A stretch of DNA of 64,000 nt from an uncultured Selenomonadales bacterium (lineage in GTDB: Bacteria > Bacillota > Negativicutes > Selenomonadales > Selenomonadaceae). Positions 16,018 through 25,349 of this stretch are shown here, piece by piece. Under the pieces are notes generated by a model. The model worked only from the letters and a program-made list of their open reading frames with translations, did no database searches and had not been told where the DNA came from. The stretch covers positions 40,746-104,745 of the forward strand of contig CAMUZG010000003.1 of NCBI GenBank assembly GCA_947165145.1, in the 5' to 3' direction. Position numbers and translations under genes: made by a program. Position 1 is the first letter of the stretch; every line of letters starts with the position of its first letter.

Positions 16018-16788
16018 TTGATACTATCTCGAACAAAAAAATTCATAGCGGCAGCGTTGCTCGGCGCGTTTACGATTTCGATTCCCGCGGTGAGCGACGC
16101 AGGCACCAAAAGAATTCACGACCCGAAAACGCCGACAAAATCAGTTGAAAAGCGGAAGTTGCCCACTCTGCGCGAACGTGTAACCGAAACGATGAATCAG
16201 TTCAAAGTCGACGACCAGCAAGAAATTTACACAGCCTACGACGCGCCAACGGATTTTTATGTCCCGACGACGACTTCGGCAGCCGACACGTCGATAATCG
16301 GAACGCCAATGGCAACTCAACAGCAATGCGTTCGCTATCTCCTGCACAACAATCCCAATCCGAATTTGGCGGTTTCGGCGGAAGAAATTGTCGCTTACTA
16401 CTACGAGGAGGGCAGACGCGAAGGTATTCGCCCCGATGTCGCGTTTGCGCAGGCTCTCAAGGAAACTGGCTTTTTCCGTTACGGCGGCGATGTCATTCCC
16501 GAACAGAACAATTATTGCGGCTTGGGCACGACCGGCGGCGGCGTCAAAGGCGAATTCTTTGCAACACCGCAACTCGGCGTTCGCGCTCACATTCAACATT
16601 TGCTCGCCTATTCTTCGACACGACGTCCGACAATGCCTGTTGTCGACCCGCGCTATGGTATCGTTCGGCAAGCTTACGGTTCGCGGACTTTGGGCACGTG
16701 GCAAGATTTGAACGGACGTTGGGCGGTACCAGGCAATTATTACGGTCAAGAAATTCTGTCAATGTTCCGCGATATTCTGATTCAATAA
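16018..16788 (+). CDS. Secreted glucosaminidase-domain peptidoglycan hydrolase
   Basis: 256 aa. A signal peptide (KKFIAAALLGAFTISIPAVSDA) is followed by a Lys/Pro-rich stretch and a C-terminal glucosaminidase (FlgJ/LytG-like) domain: GIRPDVAFAQALKETGFF with the catalytic Glu, NNYCGLGTTGGG, and TPQLGVRAHIQHL. It should cleave peptidoglycan glycan strands in the periplasm. TTG at 16018 has AGAGGTGA upstream; a GTG at 16009 would lie inside the ribosome site. The next gene starts 22 nt later. Confidence 0.85.
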   Translation: MILSRTKKFIAAALLGAFTISIPAVSDAGTKRIHDPKTPTKSVEKRKLPTLRERVTETMNQFKVDDQQEIYTAYDAPTDFYVPTTTSAADTSIIGTPMATQQQCVRYLLHNNPNPNLAVSAEEIVAYYYEEGRREGIRPDVAFAQALKETGFFRYGGDVIPEQNNYCGLGTTGGGVKGEFFATPQLGVRAHIQHLLAYSSTRRPTMPVVDPRYGIVRQAYGSRTLGTWQDLNGRWAVPGNYYGQEILSMFRDILIQ

Positions 16789-16810
16789 AATTCTTTAAGA
16801 GACTACGACA

Positions 16811-18107
16811 ATGGCACATGAAAATAAAATGCAACGCGGTTTGAAAAATCGTCACTTGCAGATGATTGCGTTGGGCACGGCGGTCGGCACGGGCTTATTC
16901 TACGGCTCCACCGCGACAATAGCTTTGGCAGGTCCCGCCGTCTCGTTGAGCTACTTAATCGGCGGAATAATCATCTTCCTTATCGTGCGAATGCTGGGCG
17001 AAATGTCGGTTGAAGAACTGGTTTCGGGTTCGTTCAGCTATTTTGCCGCAAAATACTGGGGCGAATTTCCTGGATTTCTTGCGGGTTGGAATTATTGGTT
17101 TCTTTATATCCTAGTGAGCATGGCGGAATTGTCTGCCGTGTCGATTTATTTGGGTTATTGGTTCCCCGATTTGCCCAAATGGATTGGCGTGCTCGCGTGC
17201 CTGCTGATCATCACGGCGATTAATCTCGTCACGGTCAGCGCATACGGCGAAATTGAATTTTGGATGGCATTTATAAAAATCTCCGCGATAATAGGAATGA
17301 TTCTGCTTGGCTCGTACACAATCTTTGTTGACCCGAATCCGTTCCCGATGAATTTTCATAACCTGTGGGATCACGGCGGTTTTTTCCCGAACGGACTTGA
17401 AGGAATGTTAATGTCGCTTGCTCCGGTGCTGTTCAGTTTCGGCGGCATTGAATTAATCGGCATAACGGCGGGCGAGGCTGAAAATCCCGACAAGACAATT
17501 CCCCGCGCAATCAATCAAGTCATTTACCGCATTTTGATTTTCTACGTCGGCACGATGATTGTTTTGATGACGCTGTGGCCTTGGAACGAGGTCGGCAAAG
17601 ACGCAAGCCCGTTCGTGCAGATTTTCAGTAGCGCGGGCTTCACAATGGCGGCGAACATCTTAAACTTTGTCGTGCTGACGGCTGCCGTGTCGGTCTTTAA
17701 TTCAGCGATTTATTCCAATTCGCGCATGTTGTTCGGTTTGGCGAAAAGCGGCAATGCTCCGAAATTTTTTGACACACTGTCGAGTCGCGGAGTCCCTGTC
17801 AACGGCATTTTAATTTCGGCGGGAATAACATTGCTTGCCGTCGTGCTGAATTATTTTTTTCCCCGAAGAAATTTTTATGTACATGATGTCAATCGTAACG
17901 GGCGCGATAGTTATCAGCTGGGCAATGATTGTCCTTACGCATTTGAAATTCCGTGAGCATTGCAAATCGGCGGGCGTCGTCCCGAAATTCAAAGCGTTCT
18001 TCTACCCTGCGGTAAATTATCTGTGCTTGGCGTTTTTGGCGGGCATTTTGATTATTATGGCGTTAATGGACTCGATGCGACCGGCGGTTATCGTCATGCC
18101 GATTTGA
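16811..18107 (+). pseudogene. Amino acid permease (APC family), one-base frameshift
   Basis: Frame 1 runs from ATG 16811 for about 350 residues of an APC-type permease: GLKNRHLQMIALGTAVGTGLF, at least nine hydrophobic segments, and GEAENPDKTIPRAINQV, the AAT-subfamily signature (GABA, lysine, proline or aromatic permeases). At a T7C4 run (17854-17864) the frame is lost and ends at 17956. The missing end, MYMMSIVTGAIVISW and further segments up to 18107, is intact in the next frame. Removing one T gives NYFFPEEIFMYMMS, the expected family sequence. So either a sequencing error in a homopolymer, a recent mutation, or a phase-variable tract. Confidence 0.85.
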
Positions 18108-18157
18108 ATTCTGGTGATATGGTTGTTCTTCCGCTCGAAGATGAAAGGATTTTTGAA

Positions 18158-19375
18158 ATGATTCACGTTTGTTTCGGATTGCACGACAAAAGCGGACGTT
18201 ATTCAAAATTCGTCGGCGCGACAATGGCTTCAATTTTTGAAAACACTGCGGCGGACGTGACGATTCACATTTTGCACGACGCGACGTTATCGGACGCGAA
18301 CCGCGACAATTTTTCTTACCTTGCAGGGCGTTACGCTCAGCACGTAAAATTTCATAACGTCGAAAAAATTTGTCCCGAAGAAATTAAATTCCTCAAAGAA
18401 AAAATCGCCGTCGTCTTGAACACGCGCTTCAGTATCGGGACGTTTTATCGTCTGCTGATGAAAAAAATTCTGTCGGCTCACGGCGTCGGCAAGGCGATTT
18501 ACCTCGACGCGGACATCATCGTCAACCTCGACATTGCCGAACTTTGGCAACACGACTTGAAAGATATTCCGCTTGCCGCCGTGCCCGAAAAGGACGCGAC
18601 GCTCGGCTACATGATTGCCAACAAATATCTGATTAAAAAGGGGCTCGTCAAGCAGGAAAATTATTTCAACGCGGGCGTGATTCTCTTCAACGTCGACAAG
18701 TTGGAAAAAAATTTTTTCTACGACGGGCTGAAATTCCTTGCCGAAAATCCGCAGTGTGAATGCTTCGACCAAGACATTTTGAACGCGTTCTTCTCGGCAA
18801 ACTATCTCAAGCTTGAGCAAAAGTTTGATTCGTTCGTGCAATCGGACAGGCTCAGGAAATTGCCGCTCACGAAGAAAATTTATCATTACGCGGGGCAGTG
18901 CATTGAATTAAAATTTGACGACGCTTACAACAAGCTGTTCATGGAACATTTCGTGCGGACGCCGTGGTTTGATTTCGGTTTCGTCGACAGGATAGGCAAG
19001 GCTTTCCGCAAAATGACCGACGAACATACGTTGCACGTTCAGCGAATGTTGCGGCTTGCCGTCGAACATAAGCGCGCGTTCTTCGTCACGTCGAACAACG
19101 TCAACGCGATAAAAATTCTGTTCAGTGTTCAAGACGACGAATTGATAATTAAAACCGACAATCCGTTCATGGTAAACGAACTCGTCACGAAAATGCGGGA
19201 ACTTCGCGGGAAGAAGGTCTTCTTCATTTGCCAACCGAATTACGACGATTACAAACGTATGCTGTACACTCTGGGTTTTCGCGAGTTTTTTGACTTTGCA
19301 AACGGTATGGTTTTCATGACGAAGGAGCAATGCGGCTTCATGCGTGTTGAGCGCGATTTAATCAACGAAATGTAA
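18158..19375 (+). CDS. Glycosyltransferase family 8 protein
   Basis: 405 aa. LgtC/GspA-like: IHVCFGLHDKSGRYSKFVGATMASI as the N-terminal nucleotide-sugar fold, YLDADIIVNLDIAELW with the DxD metal site, NYFNAGVILFNVDKL, and CFDQDILNAFF. The C-terminal third (from about residue 290) is not typical of short GT8 enzymes and looks like a separate domain. Such enzymes usually add galactose or glucose to LPS or other surface glycans. ATG at 18158 has GAAAGGA upstream. Confidence 0.85.
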   Translation: MIHVCFGLHDKSGRYSKFVGATMASIFENTAADVTIHILHDATLSDANRDNFSYLAGRYAQHVKFHNVEKICPEEIKFLKEKIAVVLNTRFSIGTFYRLLMKKILSAHGVGKAIYLDADIIVNLDIAELWQHDLKDIPLAAVPEKDATLGYMIANKYLIKKGLVKQENYFNAGVILFNVDKLEKNFFYDGLKFLAENPQCECFDQDILNAFFSANYLKLEQKFDSFVQSDRLRKLPLTKKIYHYAGQCIELKFDDAYNKLFMEHFVRTPWFDFGFVDRIGKAFRKMTDEHTLHVQRMLRLAVEHKRAFFVTSNNVNAIKILFSVQDDELIIKTDNPFMVNELVTKMRELRGKKVFFICQPNYDDYKRMLYTLGFREFFDFANGMVFMTKEQCGFMRVERDLINEM

Positions 19376-19391
19376 TTTTGGAGTTCTCGGC

Positions 19392-20522
19392 TTGAGTAAA
19401 TTTTTCAACCTGTCGACCCGCGAAGGCTACGGAAAATTCGTGAGCGTAACGGGAATTTGCGTCAACATTTTAATCAGTGCCGTCAAATTTGCCGTCGCGT
19501 TGATAAGCGGTTCAATTTCGATTCTCGCCGACGCTTTCAACAACCTGTCCGACGCCGCGACTTCCGTGATAATGTTGGCGGGTTTTCACATGGCTGCCAA
19601 ACCTGCCGACGAAGAACATCCTTTCGGGCACGGACGCGTAGAATATTTGGCGGGATTGTTCGTGGCAACGTCGATGATTTTTGTCGGCGGCAAACTTTTG
19701 ATTACGTCTGTCGAAAAAATTATCTCGCCCGAAGCAATGGACGCCGGCTTGATGACGCTGTTCGTGATGAGCGTGTCGATTGTGGCGAAATTTCTTCTGG
19801 CAATGTTCTATCGTCGCGCGGCAAAGAAAATAAATTCCGAGACGATTCACGCGGCGGTAATCGACAGCTTCACCGACTGCCTGGCAACGGGCGCAATCAT
19901 CATTTCAATCGTTCTGTGGATTAAATTCGACATCAACATTGACGGCGGCGCGGGAATTTTCGTATCGGCATTCATACTGCGCGGCGGCTTTGAGTCGCTG
20001 AAAGAAATTTTGACACCGATTATCGGCGGAAAAGCTGACCCCGAACTTCTTGACGGCATAAAAAAAATCGTCACTGAGTCGCCCGACGTTATCGATGTTC
20101 ACGATTTGATTGTGCACAGCTACGGCGCGAAGAAATTTTTCGTGTCAATGCATGTTGAATTGCCCGCAACGTTGACTTTGTTGGAGGCGCACGAAATTAT
20201 TGACAGGCTTGAACGCAAATTGCAGGCGACGTTCGGCGTTTACGTGACACTGCACGTTGATCCGGTCGTTCAAGGTGACGCTGCCTTTGACGAACACCGA
20301 GCACTTGCCGAAAAAATTTTGGCGGAGATTAGTGCGGATTTGTCAATGCATGATTTTCGCGTCGTGCCGTACAAGTCGGGCAGGAAGTTGATTTTTGACG
20401 TGGACGTTCCGCAAAATTTTCCGATGTCTGACCGCGAACTTCGGCGAGAATTTCAGCGGCGATTGATTGCTCAACATGCTGACGACCGCGCGATAATTCA
20501 CCTTGACCACCAATATTGCTGA
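19392..20522 (+). CDS. Cation diffusion facilitator family transporter
   Basis: 376 aa. Six-helix CDF domain: LADAFNNLSDAATS (metal-site Asp residues), HPFGHGRVEYLAG, and a second AVIDSFTDCLATG metal site; then a cytoplasmic metal-binding domain of about 160 residues with HDLIVHSYG and YVTLHVDP. Exports divalent metals (zinc, manganese, iron or cobalt) in exchange for protons; the metal cannot be told. The C-terminal region is longer than in short members and may hold a second ferredoxin-like subdomain. TTG start at 19392 after TTGGAG. Confidence 0.88.
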   Translation: MSKFFNLSTREGYGKFVSVTGICVNILISAVKFAVALISGSISILADAFNNLSDAATSVIMLAGFHMAAKPADEEHPFGHGRVEYLAGLFVATSMIFVGGKLLITSVEKIISPEAMDAGLMTLFVMSVSIVAKFLLAMFYRRAAKKINSETIHAAVIDSFTDCLATGAIIISIVLWIKFDINIDGGAGIFVSAFILRGGFESLKEILTPIIGGKADPELLDGIKKIVTESPDVIDVHDLIVHSYGAKKFFVSMHVELPATLTLLEAHEIIDRLERKLQATFGVYVTLHVDPVVQGDAAFDEHRALAEKILAEISADLSMHDFRVVPYKSGRKLIFDVDVPQNFPMSDRELRREFQRRLIAQHADDRAIIHLDHQYC

Positions 20523-20544
20523 CCCCTTAACAGGAGGAACGACA

Positions 20545-21099
20545 ATGCCCGACGATTTGAAAAAATTTTGGGAACGCGAACTTGACGAGATTAAGCGGAA
20601 TAAATTTCGTATCGTCGCGGTAGTCGTTGGCGTCGTCGTGCTGATTGTCGCTTGGATATTTTTAGACGAGCCGAGCGGTGAAGAAGTCATCTTGAACGAA
20701 GAGCCCGTGACGAAAGATTTGCCCGTCAAGCCGTTGCCCGTCACGAAAGATTCTTACGGTGTAACGCTGGTACTCGGTGCAAATGCCGACCCGCTGTTCG
20801 TTGCAGACCCGTTCGCCGGTGAAGAAAAACCTAAACCTCAACCGCCGCCGAAAACCGTCGTGCCTGAAATTCCGATTCAACCGCCTCAACCGCCGATAAT
20901 CGAGCCGCAAGAAAAAATTATTCTGACAGGCGTGGCAATCAGCGGCGACAACAAGACAGCGATGTTTCTGCGCGGCAACGAAACGATTTTCCTGACGGTC
21001 GGCGACGAACTCAACGGCAAGATAATTGTCGACATAACGCCCGATTTTGTGATGTTCGCGGACGGCTCGCGCGTGTTCGTGCAAAAGGAAGTGAATTAA
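20545..21099 (+). CDS. GspC/PilP-like inner-membrane protein of a secretin system
   Basis: 184 aa. One N-terminal membrane anchor (FRIVAVVVGVVVLIVAWIFL), a Pro-rich periplasmic linker, and a C-terminal beta domain of about 65 residues (ILTGVAISGDNKTAMF, then VGDELNGKIIVDITPDFV), which resembles the homology region of GspC or PilP. These contact the secretin from the inner membrane. ATG at 20545 behind AGGAGG. It directly precedes the secretin gene. No other type II or type IV pilus genes are in the window. Confidence 0.7.
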   Translation: MPDDLKKFWERELDEIKRNKFRIVAVVVGVVVLIVAWIFLDEPSGEEVILNEEPVTKDLPVKPLPVTKDSYGVTLVLGANADPLFVADPFAGEEKPKPQPPPKTVVPEIPIQPPQPPIIEPQEKIILTGVAISGDNKTAMFLRGNETIFLTVGDELNGKIIVDITPDFVMFADGSRVFVQKEVN

Positions 21100-22515
21100 T
21101 TGAAACTCAAAAGGTTTATGCCGCTCATTGCTTCGGCGGCTTTTTTTGTAGCAACAACGACCTTTGCGGCACCAATGACGCTCAGCGTGCACGATGCGGA
21201 TTTGCGCTCAACAATCGTTCTCGTCGGCAAAAACGGCGGGCTTAACGTGATGGTTGACGATTCGGTCAAAGGAACAATTTCAATTTCCGTGACGAACGTC
21301 GACCCCGTGCGCGTCCTCGAAATCATTGCCAACATAAAAAATCTGCGGCTCCTGCACGAAGCGGACGTTTACATTTTGACAGCAGAACTTAAACCGGTCG
21401 AACCAATGCGCAGTTACGTTTTGCCGATTAAATTCGGCGACGCGAACATTTTGCGTAAAGCTGTCTTCAAATCGTTGGACATTGAGCCCGATAAACCGAT
21501 GTCCGAAAGTACAAAATTTAAAGACGCCGACGGGATTGAACGAACTTACACATACAAATTCCGCGAAAAATCTTCAAGCGACTGGAAAACCGAAGGCGAC
21601 GACGAAAAAGATCCTCGCGCCAAACGCGTTTACGTCGACCCCGAAGTCAATGCGCTTGTCCTGTACGGCACGCCTTCCGAATATGAACGCGTCAAAAATC
21701 TTTTGGCGACGCTCGACGTTGAGCTCAAGCAAGTTTCTGTTGAGGCGAAAATTTTGGCGATTGACAAGAACGCGACGAAAAATCTTGGCGTGGAGTGGAT
21801 GTGGTCGACTGTCCCGCAATATCCCGACCGCGACGTTGAATATAATTCGCCGTCATACAACTCGAACGGAAGCTTGCGCACGCCTGGCTATTACAAAGAA
21901 ACTTACACTCGACAATCGAACGCCACGACGGGCTACGGTATCATTCAATTCGGACGCGGTCCTTTAGGCACGCCGTTTGAACTTTATTACGGTGCGAAAA
22001 TCAATGCGCTCGTCACCGACGGCAAGGCGAAAATTTTATCCCGCCCGAATGTTATGACTGTGCAGGGGCGCGAAGCCGTTATCAACGTCGGAAGCTCGGT
22101 GCCCGTGCCGACAAGTCAAACGACAAATTCAACCGTCACGAATTCTTTTGAGTATCGCGACGCGGGAATTATTCTGAAGTACACGCCACGAATCAACGCT
22201 GACGGCACGATAACCGCGACGATTCACACGGAGGTCAGCACTCCGCAATACGTTGCCGACATGGGCGTTTATCGATTCAACACGCGTTCGGCAGACACGA
22301 CGGTTACTGTGCGCGACGGCGAACCGATGGTTATCGGCGGGCTTATCGGTGCGGAAGAAGAAAAATCCGTCAGCAAAATTCCGTTCTTGGGCGACCTACC
22401 GATTTTGGGCGCGTTGTTCAGAAATCATCGCAAGAGCAAGACCGAATCCGAGCTGATAATTTTTTTGACGGCGCACGTTTTGGGCGGCAATGCTGATGAA
22501 AACTTATCCGATTAA
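21100..22515 (+). CDS. Type II/IV secretin (GspD/PilQ-like)
   Basis: 471 aa with a signal peptide (FMPLIASAAFFVATTTFA). An N-terminal secretin/TonB short domain (MTLSVHDADLRSTIVLVG), N1-type repeats (SYVLPIKFGDANILRKAV; VYVDPEVNALVLYG), then the secretin core: GRGPLGTPFELYYGAKINALV, SRPNVMTVQGREAVINVG, and the C-terminal VRDGEPMVIGGLIGAEEEKSVSKI-type hallmark. Forms an outer-membrane channel for secretion or pili; direct evidence of an outer membrane. TTG start at 21100 with AAAAGGAAG upstream, and it abuts the GspC-like gene. Confidence 0.92.
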   Translation: MKLKRFMPLIASAAFFVATTTFAAPMTLSVHDADLRSTIVLVGKNGGLNVMVDDSVKGTISISVTNVDPVRVLEIIANIKNLRLLHEADVYILTAELKPVEPMRSYVLPIKFGDANILRKAVFKSLDIEPDKPMSESTKFKDADGIERTYTYKFREKSSSDWKTEGDDEKDPRAKRVYVDPEVNALVLYGTPSEYERVKNLLATLDVELKQVSVEAKILAIDKNATKNLGVEWMWSTVPQYPDRDVEYNSPSYNSNGSLRTPGYYKETYTRQSNATTGYGIIQFGRGPLGTPFELYYGAKINALVTDGKAKILSRPNVMTVQGREAVINVGSSVPVPTSQTTNSTVTNSFEYRDAGIILKYTPRINADGTITATIHTEVSTPQYVADMGVYRFNTRSADTTVTVRDGEPMVIGGLIGAEEEKSVSKIPFLGDLPILGALFRNHRKSKTESELIIFLTAHVLGGNADENLSD

Positions 22516-23140
22516 TTTGGACGTGGCGGGCAAAAATTGCGTCGTTGTCGGCGGCGGCGAAGTTGCCTTACGAAAAATTCGCGGGTTGTTAGCGGCTGGA
22601 GCTGTCGTTCGTGTGATTGCGCCCGAAATCTGCGCGGACATTGAAAAACTTTTTGAACGCGGAGAAATTTTTTTGACGCGGGAAAATTTTTCGCCCGACA
22701 TGCTCAGCGACGAACTGATTTTAATTGCGGCGACCGACAATCCCGAAGTCAATCGACAAGCCGCGCAGGTTGCTGAATCAAAAAAAATTCTCGTCAATGT
22801 GGTCGACGGCGGCGGCGGAAATTTTTTTGTCCCGTCACAAATTCAACGCGGCGACTTACTCTTGACGATCTCGACGGGCGCGAATTCTCCAGCCTTTTCG
22901 CGATTCGTGCGGCAAATGTTGGAAGCTGAGCTTGATGAAAATTTCGGCGCGGGCTTGCGGCTCATCGCTGACAAACGGCAGGAAGTCAAAAGATTGTTGC
23001 CGAATCACACGGTACGACAAAATTTTTGGCGCGAAGTCTTGACGCCTGAAGTTTGGGAACTGCTACGTTCGGGACAACTCGACAGGTTGCGGCAATTACT
23101 CGACAACTGCAGATTAGTAAAAAACGCTACGGAAAGTTGA
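22496..23140 (+). CDS. Precorrin-2 dehydrogenase / sirohydrochlorin ferrochelatase-like
   Basis: 214 aa. N-terminal NAD-binding fold: YPINLDVAGKNCVVVGGGEVALRK is quoted in part as VVVGGGEVALRKI, with NVVDGGGGNFFVPSQI and LLLTISTGANSPAFS. This is the CysG-N/Met8/SirC family, which oxidises precorrin-2 to sirohydrochlorin for siroheme or cobalamin. It overlaps the secretin end by 20 nt. ATG at 22496 is preferred to the one at 22490. The stop TGA lies at the border of repeat copy 2, so the last residues (KNATES) may have been changed by the element. The cobalamin genes cbiC and cbiA are elsewhere in this window. Confidence 0.88.
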   Translation: MKTYPINLDVAGKNCVVVGGGEVALRKIRGLLAAGAVVRVIAPEICADIEKLFERGEIFLTRENFSPDMLSDELILIAATDNPEVNRQAAQVAESKKILVNVVDGGGGNFFVPSQIQRGDLLLTISTGANSPAFSRFVRQMLEAELDENFGAGLRLIADKRQEVKRLLPNHTVRQNFWREVLTPEVWELLRSGQLDRLRQLLDNCRLVKNATES

Positions 23141-23305
23141 GGCCGTCATGGATGACGGCCGCCGGCAACACGTCCACGGAAAGGACGTTTTGCCGGAACC
23201 ACGAGCCACGGGTAGTCTCGACGCTGGGATCATTACAACTGAACGCCCCCGCGAGGTGCCCTTTTCTTTTGCAACTTTTCTTTTGGGCACGCAAAAGAAA
23301 AGTTG
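23137..23305 (+). repeat. Dispersed structured repeat, copy 2
   Basis: Same order of hairpins as copy 1. The first 80 bases are nearly identical. The middle differs, and the terminal stem is CAACTTTTCTTTTG/CAAAAGAAAAGTTG: changed on both arms so pairing is kept. It begins at the stop of the preceding gene and fills most of the gap before surE. Confidence 0.85.
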
Positions 23306-23373
23306 ATTAAAAATTTTAAATTGAATTCAACGCTTCACAAACAACATCAACACCCAACCCATGAGGTGATAAT

Positions 23374-24126
23374 TTGAAAATTTTACTGACGAACGACGAC
23401 GGCATTAACGGCGCGGGACTGTGGTCACTGGCTCACGCGCTTAAAATTCGCGGACACGAACCGACGATTGCGGCACCACTCAATCAGCAAAGCGGCATGT
23501 CTCACGCGTTGAGCGTCCTGCGCGAAATCGAATACAAACGTTTCGACAACCCGATTTGCACGGCGTGGACTTTCGACGGCACACCGACCGATTGCGTGAA
23601 AATTTATCTTGAAGGCATGAGCACCGAAAAATTCGACGCGGTCATCAGCGGCATAAACGACGGCGCAAATCTCGCCACAGACGTGATTTACTCCGGCACT
23701 GTCGGTGCGGCGTTGGAAGGTTTTCTGCACGACATCGCATCGCTTGCTGTGTCCCGCGATAAAGATTCGACAATTCCTTTCGACATCGTTGCGAACGTGA
23801 CTGTTGACTATCTCGAAAAAATTTTCGCCATCAAGCACGAAGCGTTCCTGCACAATCTCAACTTTCCGAAAAGTTTCCGTGCAGACAAGGCTGAGTTCAT
23901 GATAACGCGTCTTGGGCAACGAGATTATATCAACGCCTTCACCAGTCACACCGACACCGACGGACGCGCTTACTTCCGAATCGGCGGTACTGTTTGCGAC
24001 TTGGACGACAGCGAAGGCACTGACATTCACGCGGTCAATCAAGGTTTCGTGTCCGTGACGCCGTTGCAAGCTGATGTTGCCGATTACGATTCGATTGTCG
24101 AGTTGCGAAGAATTTTCCGAGGCTGA
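23374..24126 (+). CDS. surE: 5'/3'-nucleotidase SurE
   Basis: 250 aa, full length. A metal-dependent nucleoside-monophosphate phosphatase. Metal-binding LLTNDDGINGAGLW with the paired Asp, APLNQQSGMSHALS, and the loop VISGINDGANLATDVIYSGTVGAA (quoted here as SGINDGANLATDVIYSGTV) are all present. TTG start at 23374 behind GAGGTGA. The next gene starts 6 nt after the stop. Confidence 0.94.
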   Translation: MKILLTNDDGINGAGLWSLAHALKIRGHEPTIAAPLNQQSGMSHALSVLREIEYKRFDNPICTAWTFDGTPTDCVKIYLEGMSTEKFDAVISGINDGANLATDVIYSGTVGAALEGFLHDIASLAVSRDKDSTIPFDIVANVTVDYLEKIFAIKHEAFLHNLNFPKSFRADKAEFMITRLGQRDYINAFTSHTDTDGRAYFRIGGTVCDLDDSEGTDIHAVNQGFVSVTPLQADVADYDSIVELRRIFRG

Positions 24127-24132
24127 AATTTT

Positions 24133-25308
24133 ATGGACGATTACACTTGGAGAAAACGACTTGAGTCGAGGCGCAGGCGTCGTCAGCGTGAGAGAATGTT
24201 TTTGACGTTCGTGTTCGTCGTGGCGTTGAGCGGAATTTTTTTGTATTTCACCGTTTACATCAAGACGCCTGAATATGCCGTTCGCGAAATGGTCAGTGCT
24301 TATCGTTCGGGCGACGTTGAAAATTTTCGCCGCCACGTCGATTTGAATTCGATAACGCTGAAGGCTTACGACGATTTGACGAGCGACCTGTTCAAGTACG
24401 ACACGAACCTCACTGACCGCGAGCGAAGTCTCTTTGAAAATTTTTACGTGCTGATTCGGCGGCAAATGTGCAAAGGCGCGGTCAAAGTCATCAACACGTA
24501 CCTTGAGACGCACGAATGGACTTTGCCTGGCGAAATTCTCAAAGGGCGACAACTCGGCATTGACTACGACCTTTTGCTTGACCGTAGCTTGATTCGACAC
24601 ACGTCGTTGATTGAGCTTGAGGGCATTGAACATCGCGGCGAAGAGGCAATCGCGACCGTCAGCATCGTCGAAGATTACACGCAATCGCCGTTCGTGCTCA
24701 AACTCACGCTGAAAGATTTGGCGAACGAAAGTTTTCACATCGGCGGCTCGGAACTTGAAATTTTCGGGCGCAAGATAAAGTTGCCTGTCTTTACGTTCAA
24801 TCTCGGCGGCACGGAGTGGAAAGTCGTCAGCGTCGACAACTACCGCGATTATCTCGACGCCGTCTCACCGATTCTGCGGAAAAATTTGGCGGACTATATC
24901 GACGCAACCGAAGAAATTGTCTACCGCTACAACGGCACGTTCGCCGTCGCGCAGGACGTTTTCATTTCACTTCAACATTCGCCGTACGGAATCATGACGA
25001 CGGAACAACGCGTCGAAACCGCAAGCTACGTCATGGACACGCTGATTCCCGCGCTTGAAAATCGGCAAGATGAACTGAATCAAATTCCCGTGCCGCAAGG
25101 AGCTCAATTTTTGGCGGAACTGCGCAAAGAGTCGACACGAATCACAATTTTGGCGTGGAAAACTTACATTGAAGGCATCACGGCGAACAGCGCGACGACG
25201 TTGGACACGGCAGCAAGTCTGCATAAGCAAGAACTTGTTCTTGACCAGCGGATAGAAGAAATCGTTCACAATTCGGCAATCGCGAAGAATTTGCCTGAGC
25301 TACCATAA
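24133..25308 (+). CDS. Membrane-anchored protein of unknown function
   Basis: 391 aa. A basic N-terminus (KRLESRRRRRQRERM) precedes a single membrane segment (FLTFVFVVALSGIFLYFTV), so the rest should be outside the cytoplasm. The segment after it (YAVREMVSAYRSGDVENFRRHVDL) resembles DUF2939-type start regions in which a signal anchor is followed by a helical pair. The C-terminal part is helical. I do not recognise a catalytic motif. It lies 6 nt after surE and 41 nt before hypE, with the heptad repeat H3 between. Confidence 0.7.
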   Translation: MDDYTWRKRLESRRRRRQRERMFLTFVFVVALSGIFLYFTVYIKTPEYAVREMVSAYRSGDVENFRRHVDLNSITLKAYDDLTSDLFKYDTNLTDRERSLFENFYVLIRRQMCKGAVKVINTYLETHEWTLPGEILKGRQLGIDYDLLLDRSLIRHTSLIELEGIEHRGEEAIATVSIVEDYTQSPFVLKLTLKDLANESFHIGGSELEIFGRKIKLPVFTFNLGGTEWKVVSVDNYRDYLDAVSPILRKNLADYIDATEEIVYRYNGTFAVAQDVFISLQHSPYGIMTTEQRVETASYVMDTLIPALENRQDELNQIPVPQGAQFLAELRKESTRITILAWKTYIEGITANSATTLDTAASLHKQELVLDQRIEEIVHNSAIAKNLPELP

Positions 25309-25309
25309 C

Positions 25310-25333
25310 CTGAAAGCTGACAGCTGACAGCTA
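25310..25333. repeat. 7-bp tandem repeat (H3, AGCTGAC type)
   Basis: Three degenerate heptads (agctgac-like) in the 41 bp gap before hypE. A different heptad sequence from the aattagg type, with the same period. Confidence 0.55.
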
Positions 25334-25349
25334 CCAACGGAGTGACTAT

